In this document: positions 16,551-25,616 of the stretch, one piece after another | Numbering within the stretch: position 1 is the stretch's first letter | Layout: each line of letters starts with the position of its first letter | Assembly: GCA_023436585.1 (NCBI GenBank) | Contig: JAEZIN010000035.1 | Location: forward strand, 177,533-241,532 | DNA: 64,000 bases | Direction: 5' to 3' | Source: Bacillota bacterium | GTDB taxonomy: Bacteria; Bacillota; Clostridia; Christensenellales; Aristaeellaceae | Translations under genes and position numbers: made by a program | The notes under the pieces: generated by a model | Databases searched by the model: none | The model's input: only the letters and a program-made list of their open reading frames with translations | What the model was told of the DNA's origin: nothing

Positions 16551-17228
16551 TTACTGACCCTGGTTGCGCCACGCTGCCACTGCGTTTTTCAGCCAATCGG
16601 CCCACGCATCCAACCCTTCGCCGGTACGGGCGCAAATGGGTATGACCTGGGCGTTGGGATTGAGGCGCGCCACACGCTCCCTGACCTTGTGTAGATCAAA
16701 ATCGAAATAGGGCAGCACGTCGATTTTGTTAATGAGTACCACATCACAAATGGTGAACATGAGGGGATATTTAAGCGGCTTGTCATCCCCCTCGGGCACA
16801 GATAGAATCATGGCGTTTTTAATCGCCCCGGTGTCAAACTCGGCAGGGCAGACAAGATTGCCCACGTTTTCCAGTATGGCAAGGTCCAGGCCCTCTGTAC
16901 CCAAGCCTTCAAGCCCCGCACGGGTCATCCCCGCATCCAGGTGGCACATGCCGCCGGTATGCAGTTGGATGACTTTCACACCGGTTTCGGCAATGGCTTT
17001 GGCGTCTACATCCGAATCGATGTCCGCCTCCATCACGCCGATGGACAGCGTATCCTTCAGCCGGGCGATGGTGCCTTTTAAGGTGGTGGTCTTGCCAGCG
17101 CCGGGGGAGGACATGAGGTTTAAAAGGAATACTCCCTTTTCCTTCAGCTCGCCCCGCAGGCGGTCAGCCTCCCGGTCGTTGTTTTCAAACACGCTTTGCT
17201 TGATATCCAGTATGCGAAATTCGCTCAT
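16551..17228 (-). CDS. hypB: HypB, GTPase for nickel insertion
   Basis: A 225-residue GTPase with P-loop SSPGAGKTT (40-48), VMEADIDSDVDA as the metal-dependent switch region, HTGGMCHLDA as the conserved HypB nickel/zinc site and guanine-specificity motif NKID. The N terminus lacks the histidine-rich stretch or CxxCGC motif found in some HypB proteins, so it cannot store nickel there. It works with HypA to load nickel. It follows the membrane protein gene by 15 bp and precedes the flavoprotein gene by 32 bp, as part of one operon. Confidence 0.95.
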   Translation of the reverse strand: MSEFRILDIKQSVFENNDREADRLRGELKEKGVFLLNLMSSPGAGKTTTLKGTIARLKDTLSIGVMEADIDSDVDAKAIAETGVKVIQLHTGGMCHLDAGMTRAGLEGLGTEGLDLAILENVGNLVCPAEFDTGAIKNAMILSVPEGDDKPLKYPLMFTICDVVLINKIDVLPYFDFDLHKVRERVARLNPNAQVIPICARTGEGLDAWADWLKNAVAAWRNQGQ

Positions 17229-17243
17229 TGTGTCTTCTCCCTT

Positions 17244-18245
17244 TTATACGGATACGGTATGCCCCTCGCTCAGTTCCTTCACCGCGCGGTAGCCTGCAAG
17301 GTCGGTGTACAGTTCGGCTTTGTAGGGGTGGCGGCCTGTCTTGCGGGCCTTATAGATCATATACACCAATACGGCTACATTTACAAGCAGCGCTAGGAGG
17401 CTGACAACAAAGTAAATGGTGGGGTTGTAGGTGGAGTTGACGCGGAAGGCCCCCGCATCCTGAAACATGGGGAAGGTTTGGGCGAACATGCACCACAGGG
17501 CCAGCGTCTGGGCCCGGTGCTGCAGCCACGCGCCTTTGCCCACCGTAAAGGAGCACAGGGTCGGCGCCAGCAAAAGCGCAAAGCCGCAGTACCAGGCGTG
17601 GTGGGGCAGGCAGTTGTAGGTGTAGGCGAAATTCCAAAGATCGTAGGCAATGATCCAGAACCACAGCATGTCGGGCCACAGCATATCCCGGCTGCCATCC
17701 TGTTTCGTCACCTTTTTCAGACAGATGCCAAACCAGCCTGTGATGGTAATGATGTTGAGTATGCCGGCGATGGCGTTCATATAGTTCCAGGGGCCGCCCA
17801 TGAGCATGACGGATACATCGGCGGTGGCGTCCTGGGCCATCACGGCATAGTTTAACCCCACTTCGATATCTCGGGCGCAGGCTTCCAGTATGTTTATAGC
17901 GAGAATCAGCGGGGGAAAGCACAGCGCGATTTTGTTGTCCGCCAGATGCCATGTCGTGCCGTTTCTGCGCTTGAAGGTGAGATGCCGTATGCACCAGAAG
18001 CCGATGCAGCCGGCTGTGGAGGAATACACCTTGGCCAAATGAAACCAGTCGGTATACGTGCTTGTTTTAAGCACCGTAAACCAAAGCACAGAGAGGATGG
18101 CAGGCAGCACCACAAAGCAGAAAAAGCCCACCCACTTAAAACGCCGGGATACCTCATTTAGCGCAAACAGCGCCGAGAGCACCAGCAGCCAGACCAGCAG
18201 CGAAGAAACGAGGGTAGCACCTTCCGCATAGTTAAACGTGAACAT
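17244..18245 (-). CDS. Polytopic membrane protein of unknown function in hyp operon
   Basis: A 333-residue protein with about nine or ten hydrophobic helices, beginning MFTFNYAEGATLVSSLLVWLL. Conserved-looking stretches include LNEVSRRFKWVGFF, a tryptophan-rich region around MLWPDMLWFWIIAYDLWNFAYTY and a histidine pair in CLPHHAWYCGF. It may belong to the DUF5692 family, recalled from memory and not checked. The ATG at 18245 follows CAGGAGGCGCAAC; the frame extends 26 codons upstream without a site. First in the hypB-flavoprotein-hypA operon, so nickel transport or membrane anchoring of a redox complex are guesses only. Confidence 0.8.
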   Translation of the reverse strand: MFTFNYAEGATLVSSLLVWLLVLSALFALNEVSRRFKWVGFFCFVVLPAILSVLWFTVLKTSTYTDWFHLAKVYSSTAGCIGFWCIRHLTFKRRNGTTWHLADNKIALCFPPLILAINILEACARDIEVGLNYAVMAQDATADVSVMLMGGPWNYMNAIAGILNIITITGWFGICLKKVTKQDGSRDMLWPDMLWFWIIAYDLWNFAYTYNCLPHHAWYCGFALLLAPTLCSFTVGKGAWLQHRAQTLALWCMFAQTFPMFQDAGAFRVNSTYNPTIYFVVSLLALLVNVAVLVYMIYKARKTGRHPYKAELYTDLAGYRAVKELSEGHTVSV

Positions 18246-18339
18246 GTTGCGCCTCCTGTGCTTGTGTTCGGTTTTGTGTGCCACATGAGAAAATGGAGCA
18301 GAGACGGTGATTATTCTGGACATACCAGTACAGATATTG

Positions 18340-18359
18340 AATGTTATGATTTTAACATT
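18340..18359. promoter_or_regulatory. Inverted repeat in hyp/GntR divergent region (operator candidate)
   Basis: AATGTTA (18340-18346) and TAACATT (18353-18359) are separated by 6 nt, between the divergent membrane-protein gene and GntR-type regulator gene. Two direct repeats TCAAGCG 10 bp apart lie nearby (18394-18400 and 18404-18410). The GntR-type protein is the natural ligand candidate. Confidence 0.5.
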
Positions 18360-18510
18360 TAATGCACTTGAATGTCAATACACTGCACAAAAATCAAGCG
18401 ATTTCAAGCGTTTTCTATACTTCCTCTTGCGTTTTAGCCATATATACTGTATTCTAAACTCATGTGGTATCTGGTTGAACCAGAGACAAGCGCTAACGGG
18501 AGGCATCGCC

Positions 18511-19218
18511 ATGCAGTTTCAAAAGCTCAGCGCGCCGACGCTCAAGGAATTGTTTGTCCGGGAAATGGAATCCATGATTCTATCTGGCCGGCTGCCGGTG
18601 GGCACGCAATTGCCGCCGGAGCGGGAGCTGGCCGCCGCCATGCAGGTCAGCCGTGCGGTGGTCAATGCCGGCATGGTTGAGCTTGCCAAAAAGGGCTTTT
18701 TGGTGGTCAAGCCCCGGCTGGGCACCTATGTGGCCGACTATCGGCGGGATGGCACCATTGAAACCTTTCTTTCCATTGTAGGCTACAACGGCGGCATGTT
18801 AAGGAACGAGGAGGTGCGCTCCATCCTGGAACTTCGCATCGCCCTGGATACGCTGGCCGTGCAGCTTTGCGCCGCCCGCTTAACAGATGGGGAATTAAAC
18901 GCCCTGCGCGCCGCCGCCGATTGTATCCGCCAGGCAAAAACCGACGACGAAGCGGTGGGCCACGCCTTTTCCTTTCAGCACCAATTGGCCCTGTATTCGG
19001 GCAACACGCTGCTGCCGCTGATCTTCAGCTCCTTTAAATCCTTGACCCGCACGCTGTGGCTAAGATTTTGCATGCTCTACGGCGCGCAGGCGCTGTTCGA
19101 AAACACCGACGCCCTGTGCAAAAAGCTGGAAAAGCGGGATTTTGACGGCGCGGTGAAATGCCTGACGGATACGATTCGTAACAGCATCGAAGGGGACCGG
19201 AAGATATATTATTCATAA
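18511..19218 (+). CDS. GntR/FadR-type transcriptional regulator
   Basis: A 235-residue regulator. The N-terminal winged helix (about 8-72) has the GntR hallmark PVGTQLPPERELAAAMQVSR and ends in RLGTYVAD. The C-terminal helical domain (about 85-225) resembles the FCD effector domain, with SILELRIALDTLAVQLCA at its start. The ATG at 18511 follows GGGAGG; the open frame extends upstream but has no site. It is divergent from the hyp operon with an inverted repeat between them, so it likely controls that operon. FCD domains bind small organic acids or metals; the ligand cannot be told. Confidence 0.9.
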   Translation: MQFQKLSAPTLKELFVREMESMILSGRLPVGTQLPPERELAAAMQVSRAVVNAGMVELAKKGFLVVKPRLGTYVADYRRDGTIETFLSIVGYNGGMLRNEEVRSILELRIALDTLAVQLCAARLTDGELNALRAAADCIRQAKTDDEAVGHAFSFQHQLALYSGNTLLPLIFSSFKSLTRTLWLRFCMLYGAQALFENTDALCKKLEKRDFDGAVKCLTDTIRNSIEGDRKIYYS

Positions 19219-19221
19219 AAC

Positions 19222-19283
19222 AGCAAACACCGCCCCAAAAAATCCTGTGTAAAACCACAGCCCAGCAGGAGGCGCTGTTTGCT
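19222..19283 (+). terminator. Imperfect stem-loop after GntR gene
   Basis: AGCAAACACCGCC (19222-19234) pairs with GGCGCTGTTTGCT (19271-19283) with one mismatch. A smaller stem CTGTG/CACAG (19245-19249, 19256-19260) lies inside. It starts right after the stop codon. There is no clear T-run, so termination is uncertain. Confidence 0.4.
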
Positions 19284-19399
19284 TTGCCTGTCATGCGGCC
19301 GCACCGGCCCAACAGACCATTGGTAACAACTGATTTTCCATTTCATATAATTTAGCGGATACCGTAAAAAACCGTGCACCAGAGAAGGGACTATTGTTT

Positions 19400-20374
19400 A
19401 TGAAAGTGGCAATTTATTGTCATAACCTTTATGCAGGGGATATTTTATGGGGATTTGCCGCGGCAGGTCATGAAGCCAGAATCATAAGACCCATTTCAAC
19501 AGAAAATCTTGATCAATTGCTGGAAGAAATGAATGCGGATTTGCTCATCCTCTCCTCTTCCATGGATTATTTTCACTATACCATACTCAAACATATCGGC
19601 TCCAGAAACGCCCCCCATTATAAGTGCGCTTGCTGGGATACCGAGGGAGTCGGCCAATTCAATTTGCAGATGAACGCCATTGAAACAATAAAACCGGATA
19701 TGGTATTTTCCATTTGTACGGAGATGCTGGAGAAGCTCAAAGACAAAGGCATACCCTGCCAGAGGCTTGATTTTGCCTATAATCCCATTATTCACTATCC
19801 AAAAACAATAGCGGAGAATGACAGCGATCCTATCAGCCTGGTTGGAAACGCATGGTTATGGTATGCCAATCGTTATCCTGCGCATTTTAGGTATAGCAAG
19901 GCCATTCACATTGTTTTGAAGCCTCTTATTGAAAATAATATCAAGATAGATTTTTACGGTACGACGGAATATAAGCCGGTCATCAAACAGTTCCTGAACC
20001 TGGATGTGCCTATGGAGTGGTTCAAAGGCGCAATTTCTTACGAGAAGACCTGCGATGTATATAACAGCTCCTTTATCAATTTGATCACACAAAATCATGA
20101 TCTGACGATAACAAGGCGCACCTTCGAGATTTTGGGCTCCGGTGGTTTCGGGCTCTCCTGTTACAATACTGCTGTAAATGAGATGTTTGGCAACAGCGGC
20201 GGATTGGCCATCTCAAACTCTCCACATGAAACGCTGGCATTATTGGACTACTATCGAAACAATAAGGATGCCTATGACAAGGTTCGCAAAAATGCTGTAA
20301 TCAGCGTGCAAAATCACACGTATAAGGAACGAGCCGAAGAAATGATCAGAAAAATATTTAAGACAAATGAGTAA
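19400..20374 (+). CDS. CgeB-like glycosyltransferase
   Basis: A 324-residue protein with a two-domain Rossmann (GT-B) layout. The N half starts MKVAIYCHNLYAGDILWGFA, and the C half carries the CgeB-type signature ITRRTFEILGSGGFGLS with acidic and small residues where the donor sugar nucleotide would bind, then a helical end. CgeB-like proteins in Bacillota add sugars to spore or surface proteins. The ATG at 19400 has AAGGGA 10 nt upstream; a TTG at 19394 is possible. The gene stands alone between a GntR gene and a terminator and its sequence is less GC-rich than neighbours, which may hint at transfer. Acceptor unknown. Confidence 0.75.
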   Translation: MKVAIYCHNLYAGDILWGFAAAGHEARIIRPISTENLDQLLEEMNADLLILSSSMDYFHYTILKHIGSRNAPHYKCACWDTEGVGQFNLQMNAIETIKPDMVFSICTEMLEKLKDKGIPCQRLDFAYNPIIHYPKTIAENDSDPISLVGNAWLWYANRYPAHFRYSKAIHIVLKPLIENNIKIDFYGTTEYKPVIKQFLNLDVPMEWFKGAISYEKTCDVYNSSFINLITQNHDLTITRRTFEILGSGGFGLSCYNTAVNEMFGNSGGLAISNSPHETLALLDYYRNNKDAYDKVRKNAVISVQNHTYKERAEEMIRKIFKTNE

Positions 20375-20420
20375 TTCATCCTTTCTCATTCAGAATGAAT
20401 TTGTTTATCATAGGTGGTTC

Positions 20421-20450
20421 GGGGCTGCTCTTTGTTTTCAGAGCAGCCCC
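20421..20450. terminator. Strong hairpin terminator after glycosyltransferase
   Basis: GGGGCTGCTCT (20421-20431) and AGAGCAGCCCC (20440-20450) form a perfect 11-bp stem with an 8-nt loop, 46 bp after the stop codon. Confidence 0.75.
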
Positions 20451-20538
20451 TATTCCGTCGTCAACTCGCCGCTGATCAGTACCATAATGAGCCGGCGGCT
20501 TACGATTTCATAAGATATCTCCTACACAGGCGGCCGTA

Positions 20539-20547
20539 TGGTATAAT
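20539..20547 (+). promoter_or_regulatory. Extended -10 promoter of response regulator operon
   Basis: TGGTATAAT is a perfect extended -10 box about 30 bp upstream of the GTG start at 20579. No good -35 was seen, as is common with extended -10 promoters. Confidence 0.55.
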
Positions 20548-20578
20548 CAGGAAAGCGTGTACGGGTAGGAGGGTTTGT

Positions 20579-21241
20579 GTGCGAAACAAACTCCTGTTGG
20601 TGGAGGATGATCTCTTTCTGCGAAGCGGCCTGACCGAGCTCATGGATCAGTCGGGCTACACCACGGATGCCTGTGCTTCCTTACAGGAGGCGCGCAGGCA
20701 TGTTGAAAATAGCGTTTATGACCTGATCGTGCTGGATATCGGGCTTCCGGACGGGGATGGAATCGGCCTGTGCAAGGCGTGGCGCTTGGCGGGACTAAGG
20801 ACGCCCATCTTGTTTTTAACCGCGTGTGACGAGGAAATACAGGTGGTTCGCGGGTTTGATGCGGGCGGCGACGATTACGTCACAAAGCCCTTTCGCATGC
20901 TGGAGCTGTTAAGCCGTATCCGCGCACTGCTTCGACGGAGCGCGCCTGCCGCGTTTGTGTGCTCGGGCTTGGAAATAGACACAGAACGGATGACGGTGCG
21001 CAAAAACGCAGAAACGGTGTTATTGACGCCTATCGAATTTCGGCTGCTGTCGGCCATCCTCCGCGCAGGCAGCCGGGTGATGACAAGAGAAAAGCTGCTG
21101 GAAAGCATTTGGGACATGGGCGGTCAGTTTATCGATGACAATACGCTGTCGGTGCATATCAGCCGGCTTCGGGAAAAGATCGGGCCGGAATACATACGCA
21201 CTGTCCGGGGGGTGGGTTACCAGTGGGAGGATACTTTTTAG
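20579..21241 (+). CDS. OmpR-family response regulator
   Basis: A 220-residue regulator. The receiver domain (1-115) has EDD at 9-11, phospho-acceptor Asp53 in IVLDIGLPDGDG and Lys in YVTKPF. The winged-helix DNA-binding domain (125-220) ends with DDNTLSVHISRLREKIG and IRTVRGVGYQW. It starts with GTG, placed 5 nt after AGGAGGG. The kinase gene overlaps its 3' end by 19 bp. With the downstream ATPase and FtsX-type permease it resembles Bce-like modules that sense and expel cell-envelope antibiotics. Confidence 0.94.
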   Translation: MRNKLLLVEDDLFLRSGLTELMDQSGYTTDACASLQEARRHVENSVYDLIVLDIGLPDGDGIGLCKAWRLAGLRTPILFLTACDEEIQVVRGFDAGGDDYVTKPFRMLELLSRIRALLRRSAPAAFVCSGLEIDTERMTVRKNAETVLLTPIEFRLLSAILRAGSRVMTREKLLESIWDMGGQFIDDNTLSVHISRLREKIGPEYIRTVRGVGYQWEDTF

Positions 21242-22131
21242 CGGCGCTTTGGGGCGGGGCGGCGGCGCTGCTGACCGCCCTTGTTTTCATTTTTGTGGTA
21301 CAAGCTATCCGCCGGGGGCGGGAGGCTGTGCGGTTGCATGACCAGATCATGCGGTTTTTGTCGGGCGAAGTCAAAACGCCTGGCTTCAGCGTGCGGGATA
21401 ACCGTTTCGCGATGTTTGAAAACGCTGTGATCGAGCTGGAAACGCGCCTTGTGCAAAGCGAAGAAAACAAGCTTGCGGAGGGGCAGAGATACGAGAAACT
21501 GCTGGTGGATATCTCCCACCAATTGAAGACGCCCATCTCAGGCCTGAAGCTGTACTGCGAAATGGATGGCGGAGCCCACCTTGAGCAGCAATTGATGCTG
21601 ATAAACCGCATGGAGCACCTGATCGGCTCCCTGCTTCGCCTGGAACGGCTGCGGGCAGACGGCTATGTGTTTCACTTTGAGTTGCAGGAATTCTCCGGTA
21701 TCGTGCGGGATGCCATGGACAGGGTGATGCCGCTGTTTCCGGGCAGGCACATCGAAATATCCGGCGAGGCGGAGCTTCACTGCGATAAAGCCTGGATGGG
21801 TGAGGCGATTGCGAACCTGATCAAAAATGCCTGCGAGCATACCCGGCAAAACGGAAGTATCAACGTTGCGATTGAGCAGGCGGAAGGTTCTGTTTTTTGC
21901 ACCGTTACGGATGACGGCGGAGGCGTGCCGCCCCATGAGCTGGGCAGCCTGTTCCGGCGCTTCTTCCGCAGCTCATCCTCCGCCGCTTCCCAAGGGGCTG
22001 GTGTGGGGCTGGCCATTGTCCGGGCCATTGTGGAAAAACATCACGGCACCATATCTGCGCAAAACGCGCATGGCGGGCTTAAGGTTACCATCTGCCTGCC
22101 GCTGCTGCACCACCGCCTTAAGATAACGTAA
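21223..22131 (+). CDS. Sensor histidine kinase with a single N-terminal membrane helix
   Basis: A 302-residue kinase with one transmembrane helix (about 5-28), a short linker and no extracytoplasmic domain. The dimerisation/phosphorylation box is DISHQLKTPISGLK with His99; the ATPase domain has NLIKNACEHT, DDGGGVPP and GAGVGLAIVRAIVEKHHG. Start is GTG at 21223 inside the response regulator gene, so the two are coupled. Kinases without a sensor domain often read their stimulus from the partner ABC transporter, and an FtsX-type transporter follows. Most Bce kinases have two helices, so the single helix is unusual. Confidence 0.92.
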   Translation: MGGYFLAALWGGAAALLTALVFIFVVQAIRRGREAVRLHDQIMRFLSGEVKTPGFSVRDNRFAMFENAVIELETRLVQSEENKLAEGQRYEKLLVDISHQLKTPISGLKLYCEMDGGAHLEQQLMLINRMEHLIGSLLRLERLRADGYVFHFELQEFSGIVRDAMDRVMPLFPGRHIEISGEAELHCDKAWMGEAIANLIKNACEHTRQNGSINVAIEQAEGSVFCTVTDDGGGVPPHELGSLFRRFFRSSSSAASQGAGVGLAIVRAIVEKHHGTISAQNAHGGLKVTICLPLLHHRLKIT

Positions 22132-22194
22132 GGATACGGTCACAAGTCCGCAAGCTTCCGGCGGTACAATGGAACCGTAAAGGGGGAATGCGCT

Positions 22195-22884
22195 ATGGAA
22201 ATCATGCGGTGTGAGGCGCTGTGCAAGACATTTGCCTCTGGTGAGACGGCGGTCCGTGCGGTACGGGATATCAGTTTGACCTTTGACAAGGGAGAATTTG
22301 TGGCGGTCACCGGGCCCAGCGGATCGGGAAAGTCAACGCTATTGCATATACTCGGCGGGCTGGAATACCCCACCTCCGGTAAGGTTTTTTTTCAGGATGC
22401 CGATCTTTTCGCCTATAATGACAACCAGCTTTCGGTGCTTCGGCGGCGCAGGTTTGGTTTTGTATTTCAATCCTACAACCTGGTCAAAGAGTTGACCGGA
22501 TATGAAAATATCCTGCTGCCGGTGATGCTGGACAAAAAGCAGCCGGACCAGAAGTATATCGACAGGCTGATTGACATGCTGGAGATAGGGGACAGGGTAA
22601 GCCACCTGCCCGGCGCGCTTTCGGGCGGGCAGCAGCAGCGCATTTCCATCGCCCGTGCCCTTGCCAACAAGCCTGCCGTTTTGTTTGCCGACGAGCCTAC
22701 CGGAAACCTGGACGGCAAAACCGGCCGGGAGGTGCTCTCCCTCTTGCGCTATGTGGGGCAGGAGCTGGGCGTAACGCTGATACTGGTGACCCACGACCTG
22801 GCCATTGCCGAGCAGGCCGGCCGTATTCTATCCCTTTATGACGGCGGGGTTATAGGCGACAGCGGGCGGGAGGCGCACCCATGA
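22195..22884 (+). CDS. ABC transporter ATP-binding protein (MacB/BceA type)
   Basis: A 229-residue ATPase with Walker A GPSGSGKST (40-48), Q-loop FQSYNL, signature LSGGQQQR (142-149) and Walker B VLFADEP (162-168), then the switch histidine in VTHD. This is the LolD/BceA/MacB class that drives FtsX-type permeases. The start follows GGGGGAATGCGCT; its stop overlaps the permease start by 4 bp (ATGA at 22881). It likely powers mechanotransmission or export by the 905-residue partner. Confidence 0.95.
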   Translation: MEIMRCEALCKTFASGETAVRAVRDISLTFDKGEFVAVTGPSGSGKSTLLHILGGLEYPTSGKVFFQDADLFAYNDNQLSVLRRRRFGFVFQSYNLVKELTGYENILLPVMLDKKQPDQKYIDRLIDMLEIGDRVSHLPGALSGGQQQRISIARALANKPAVLFADEPTGNLDGKTGREVLSLLRYVGQELGVTLILVTHDLAIAEQAGRILSLYDGGVIGDSGREAHP

Positions 22885-25598
22885 AAAAGATGCCTACCGT
22901 CAACACGCTGGCCCTGGGCAGCATACGTACAAGGCGGCGGCAATATGCAACGCTGGTGACCGGCATCATGCTGGCGATATTCTTTACATCCTCCATGCTG
23001 CTGATCGGGCAAAGCATTCATCATACCTATCAGGAACGCTACTTTCGGCAGATGGGCAGGCAGGATGCCGTAATGCTGGATGCGGAGGATATTTCGCCCG
23101 AAAGACTTTTGGAAAGCGGATTTGTGCAGAACATCGGGAATGCATTCATCATCGGTGAAACAGAAAGCAGCCAAATCGCTATTGCCTATTACGATGAGAA
23201 GGGGGAAGCGCTGGCATATAAGCAGTGCGTACAGGGCCGCATGCCCGATGCGGTGGGGGAAATCGCGGTGGAGGGATCTATGCTTCAACGGATGCGATTA
23301 GATGCCCAATTAGGCGATACATTAACTCTCTCCATAAGGGTTCCGAACGGAAACGGCTTCTTGCCCGATGCGGTAACGAAAACATACACATTGGTGGGCA
23401 TCCTTTCGGAGCAGAGCGCCTATCAGGAGGGATTCCAGCGGGTTAGCCCGGCCGATTATTTAAAGTATCCCGGCGCGGTGGTTTATCGTGATGAACAGGT
23501 GGAAGCGGGCGGGCGGCCCATTGTACACCGCCTTTTGCAGTTTCCGCCGCTTCATATAAACACGGCGAGTACAGCGGTCGTAGAAAATGATTTTGGCCGC
23601 TATTGGGTGGATTATTTTGGTTTCAATTTATTTTTCAGTTCCGAATCCAACATCAGCATGCTGGCGGTCATGGTTGTCATGCTGGGTATTGTGCTGGTGG
23701 GGGTGGCCTGTATGGGTATCGCCGGCGCGTTCTCCATGATGTTATCAGAGCGCCAGGTACAGATCGGTATGTTCCGCGCCGTTGGTGCGACCCGCAGACA
23801 GATTCGCCGCATCTTTGGCCGGGAGGCGCTTGTCATTGCCCTTATCGTGGCGCCAGCCGCCATTGCGCTGTCGCACCTTGCCATATGGGGGCTGGCTAAA
23901 GCAATTGGCGGAGGTTTCAGTTACTTCTCGTCCGCGTGGTTTTTGCCCATTGAGCTGTTGATTTCCATTATCTTTGTGGTGACCGCCGCATTCATACCGC
24001 TTTTAAAGGCATCCCGGGCTTCGCCCATGCAGGCCATTCGCGAAACATCCCTTTTGCGGGCAAAAAGGCGGATGCGCATTCGTGAAAAGCAAACCTTCTG
24101 GCCCCCCAGTCTGCTGGCCATACGGCATTTAAAGCTGTACCGGGCCAAGCGAGTGGGCATTACGGCCGTGGTTGCCCTGGGCTTGATGGTTTTAACGCTG
24201 GGGTTTGGTGCGGTATGGAGTGAGCTCACACGTGAATCCTACAATATGTATGATTTTATGATCTCCCCTACCATGGGATCGGGTGGCTTTGTGGAAGAAA
24301 ACGCGCTGCGGCCGCTGCTCACGCAAAGCGATCTTAAGGAGGCCGAGGCGCTGCCGCTGGTTGAGGACGTACAGGCCTCCAAGTCCATCCTGGTCAACTT
24401 GCTGCTTAAAAGCGTAAGCGAGTATTTGAAAGGCGACGCCGATGCTTCTTTTATGTTTGGATACTTGACAGATGAAACGCAGCAGGGCGGAGATTGGGAA
24501 CCCTGGTGGGAGATGGAGCGCAAGCGGTACCGGGCGCTTAAAAAACAGCTGAATATAGATATGGAAATGGTTACCGAGGAAGTGTCAGCATTGTCCCCGG
24601 AGATGATTGAGCAGCTCAAGCCCTGCGTTCTGTCAGGTGAGATTGATATACAGGCGCTCAATGAAGGCCGCGAGGTATTGATCATAGCTCCGGAAAAAAT
24701 ATATATACAGTTCAGCAGAGACTCCAATGGGAATATAAACGGGGGAGCAACCGCTACGAAACCCGAAAAGCTTAAGTACTATGACAAGGTGCTTATGAAC
24801 GACATGTTTTACCCCGGAGATACGCTTCCATTATGCAGGCTGTACATGGAAGGGATAATAACAGGCCGGGAGGATGAGGATGGATTTGATTACGCTGCCA
24901 TCCGGCGCGAAGACAGCACAGTGCGTATTGGCGCGGTGCTCTCAGACGAGATGCCGTATTCTGTAACAGGTCATATACATGATGGCGGCAGAGGAGCGCT
25001 GATTACCACCTTTGCTGGGCTTGACGCGATGGGGTTTACCACCAGCGGCTATAAGAGCTTGTCGGTAAAGCTTGCTGGCGCACCGGATGAGCAAACGGAG
25101 GCCTATCTGGAAACCGTGCTGACGGGCATTGCAAACCGGGTTGAATACATGGACTTTTATTCCTCATTTGCGTCCGCGCGGGATAGGCAGAGCTGGCAGG
25201 CCATGATGATCGTAAGCAATCTCTCTATACTAATCCTTTTCTTTTCTATTTGTGTCAGCATGGTCAACAACGCTGTCACCGGCCGCATCCGTTCTGACAA
25301 GCGGGCTATTGGCACGCTGCGGGCGGTAGGTGCGCCGCTTCGTGTCATTCTGTCCTCCTATCTTCGCCAGGTGGTGATCATGCTTGGCTGGGGCCTGGCA
25401 GCGGGGGTAATCTTAAGCGCTGGCTTCCTTGCATACCAGGCATACGATGGATATCTTCCCGACGGAGTGGTTCTACCGCTGGCGGGGGCTATGACACTGT
25501 ATATTCTGCTGATTCTCCTCTTTTGCGGCATCAATCTTCGCGCCCGCATTCGCGGAGTCGTCAGGTCCAGTATTATTGATAACATTCGTGAATTGTGA
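22881..25598 (+). CDS. Large FtsX-type ABC permease
   Basis: A 905-residue membrane protein with two FtsX-like units. Helix 1 (about 22-42) is followed by an extracytoplasmic domain of about 200 residues and three helices near 265-390. A second unit starts with a helix near 420, has an extracytoplasmic domain of about 330 residues and ends with three helices (about 775-885). ERQVQIGMFRAVGATRRQIRRIFG and KRAIGTLRAVGAPLRVILSSYL are the paired FtsX cytoplasmic loops. The arrangement matches long MacB-like permeases of Bacillota rather than the 10-helix BceB. The cargo is unknown; the next gene may be an accessory subunit. Confidence 0.9.
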   Translation: MKKMPTVNTLALGSIRTRRRQYATLVTGIMLAIFFTSSMLLIGQSIHHTYQERYFRQMGRQDAVMLDAEDISPERLLESGFVQNIGNAFIIGETESSQIAIAYYDEKGEALAYKQCVQGRMPDAVGEIAVEGSMLQRMRLDAQLGDTLTLSIRVPNGNGFLPDAVTKTYTLVGILSEQSAYQEGFQRVSPADYLKYPGAVVYRDEQVEAGGRPIVHRLLQFPPLHINTASTAVVENDFGRYWVDYFGFNLFFSSESNISMLAVMVVMLGIVLVGVACMGIAGAFSMMLSERQVQIGMFRAVGATRRQIRRIFGREALVIALIVAPAAIALSHLAIWGLAKAIGGGFSYFSSAWFLPIELLISIIFVVTAAFIPLLKASRASPMQAIRETSLLRAKRRMRIREKQTFWPPSLLAIRHLKLYRAKRVGITAVVALGLMVLTLGFGAVWSELTRESYNMYDFMISPTMGSGGFVEENALRPLLTQSDLKEAEALPLVEDVQASKSILVNLLLKSVSEYLKGDADASFMFGYLTDETQQGGDWEPWWEMERKRYRALKKQLNIDMEMVTEEVSALSPEMIEQLKPCVLSGEIDIQALNEGREVLIIAPEKIYIQFSRDSNGNINGGATATKPEKLKYYDKVLMNDMFYPGDTLPLCRLYMEGIITGREDEDGFDYAAIRREDSTVRIGAVLSDEMPYSVTGHIHDGGRGALITTFAGLDAMGFTTSGYKSLSVKLAGAPDEQTEAYLETVLTGIANRVEYMDFYSSFASARDRQSWQAMMIVSNLSILILFFSICVSMVNNAVTGRIRSDKRAIGTLRAVGAPLRVILSSYLRQVVIMLGWGLAAGVILSAGFLAYQAYDGYLPDGVVLPLAGAMTLYILLILLFCGINLRARIRGVVRSSIIDNIREL

Positions 25599-25616
25599 CA
25601 AAAAGGAGAAGGAACA

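Noticed and set aside
13446..18245. Reading the 912-residue flavoprotein as glutamate synthase small subunit (GltD)
   Set aside because: Only the central part is GltD-like. The N-terminal and C-terminal Fe-S regions, the hyp neighbours and the absence of a gltA gene argue against it.
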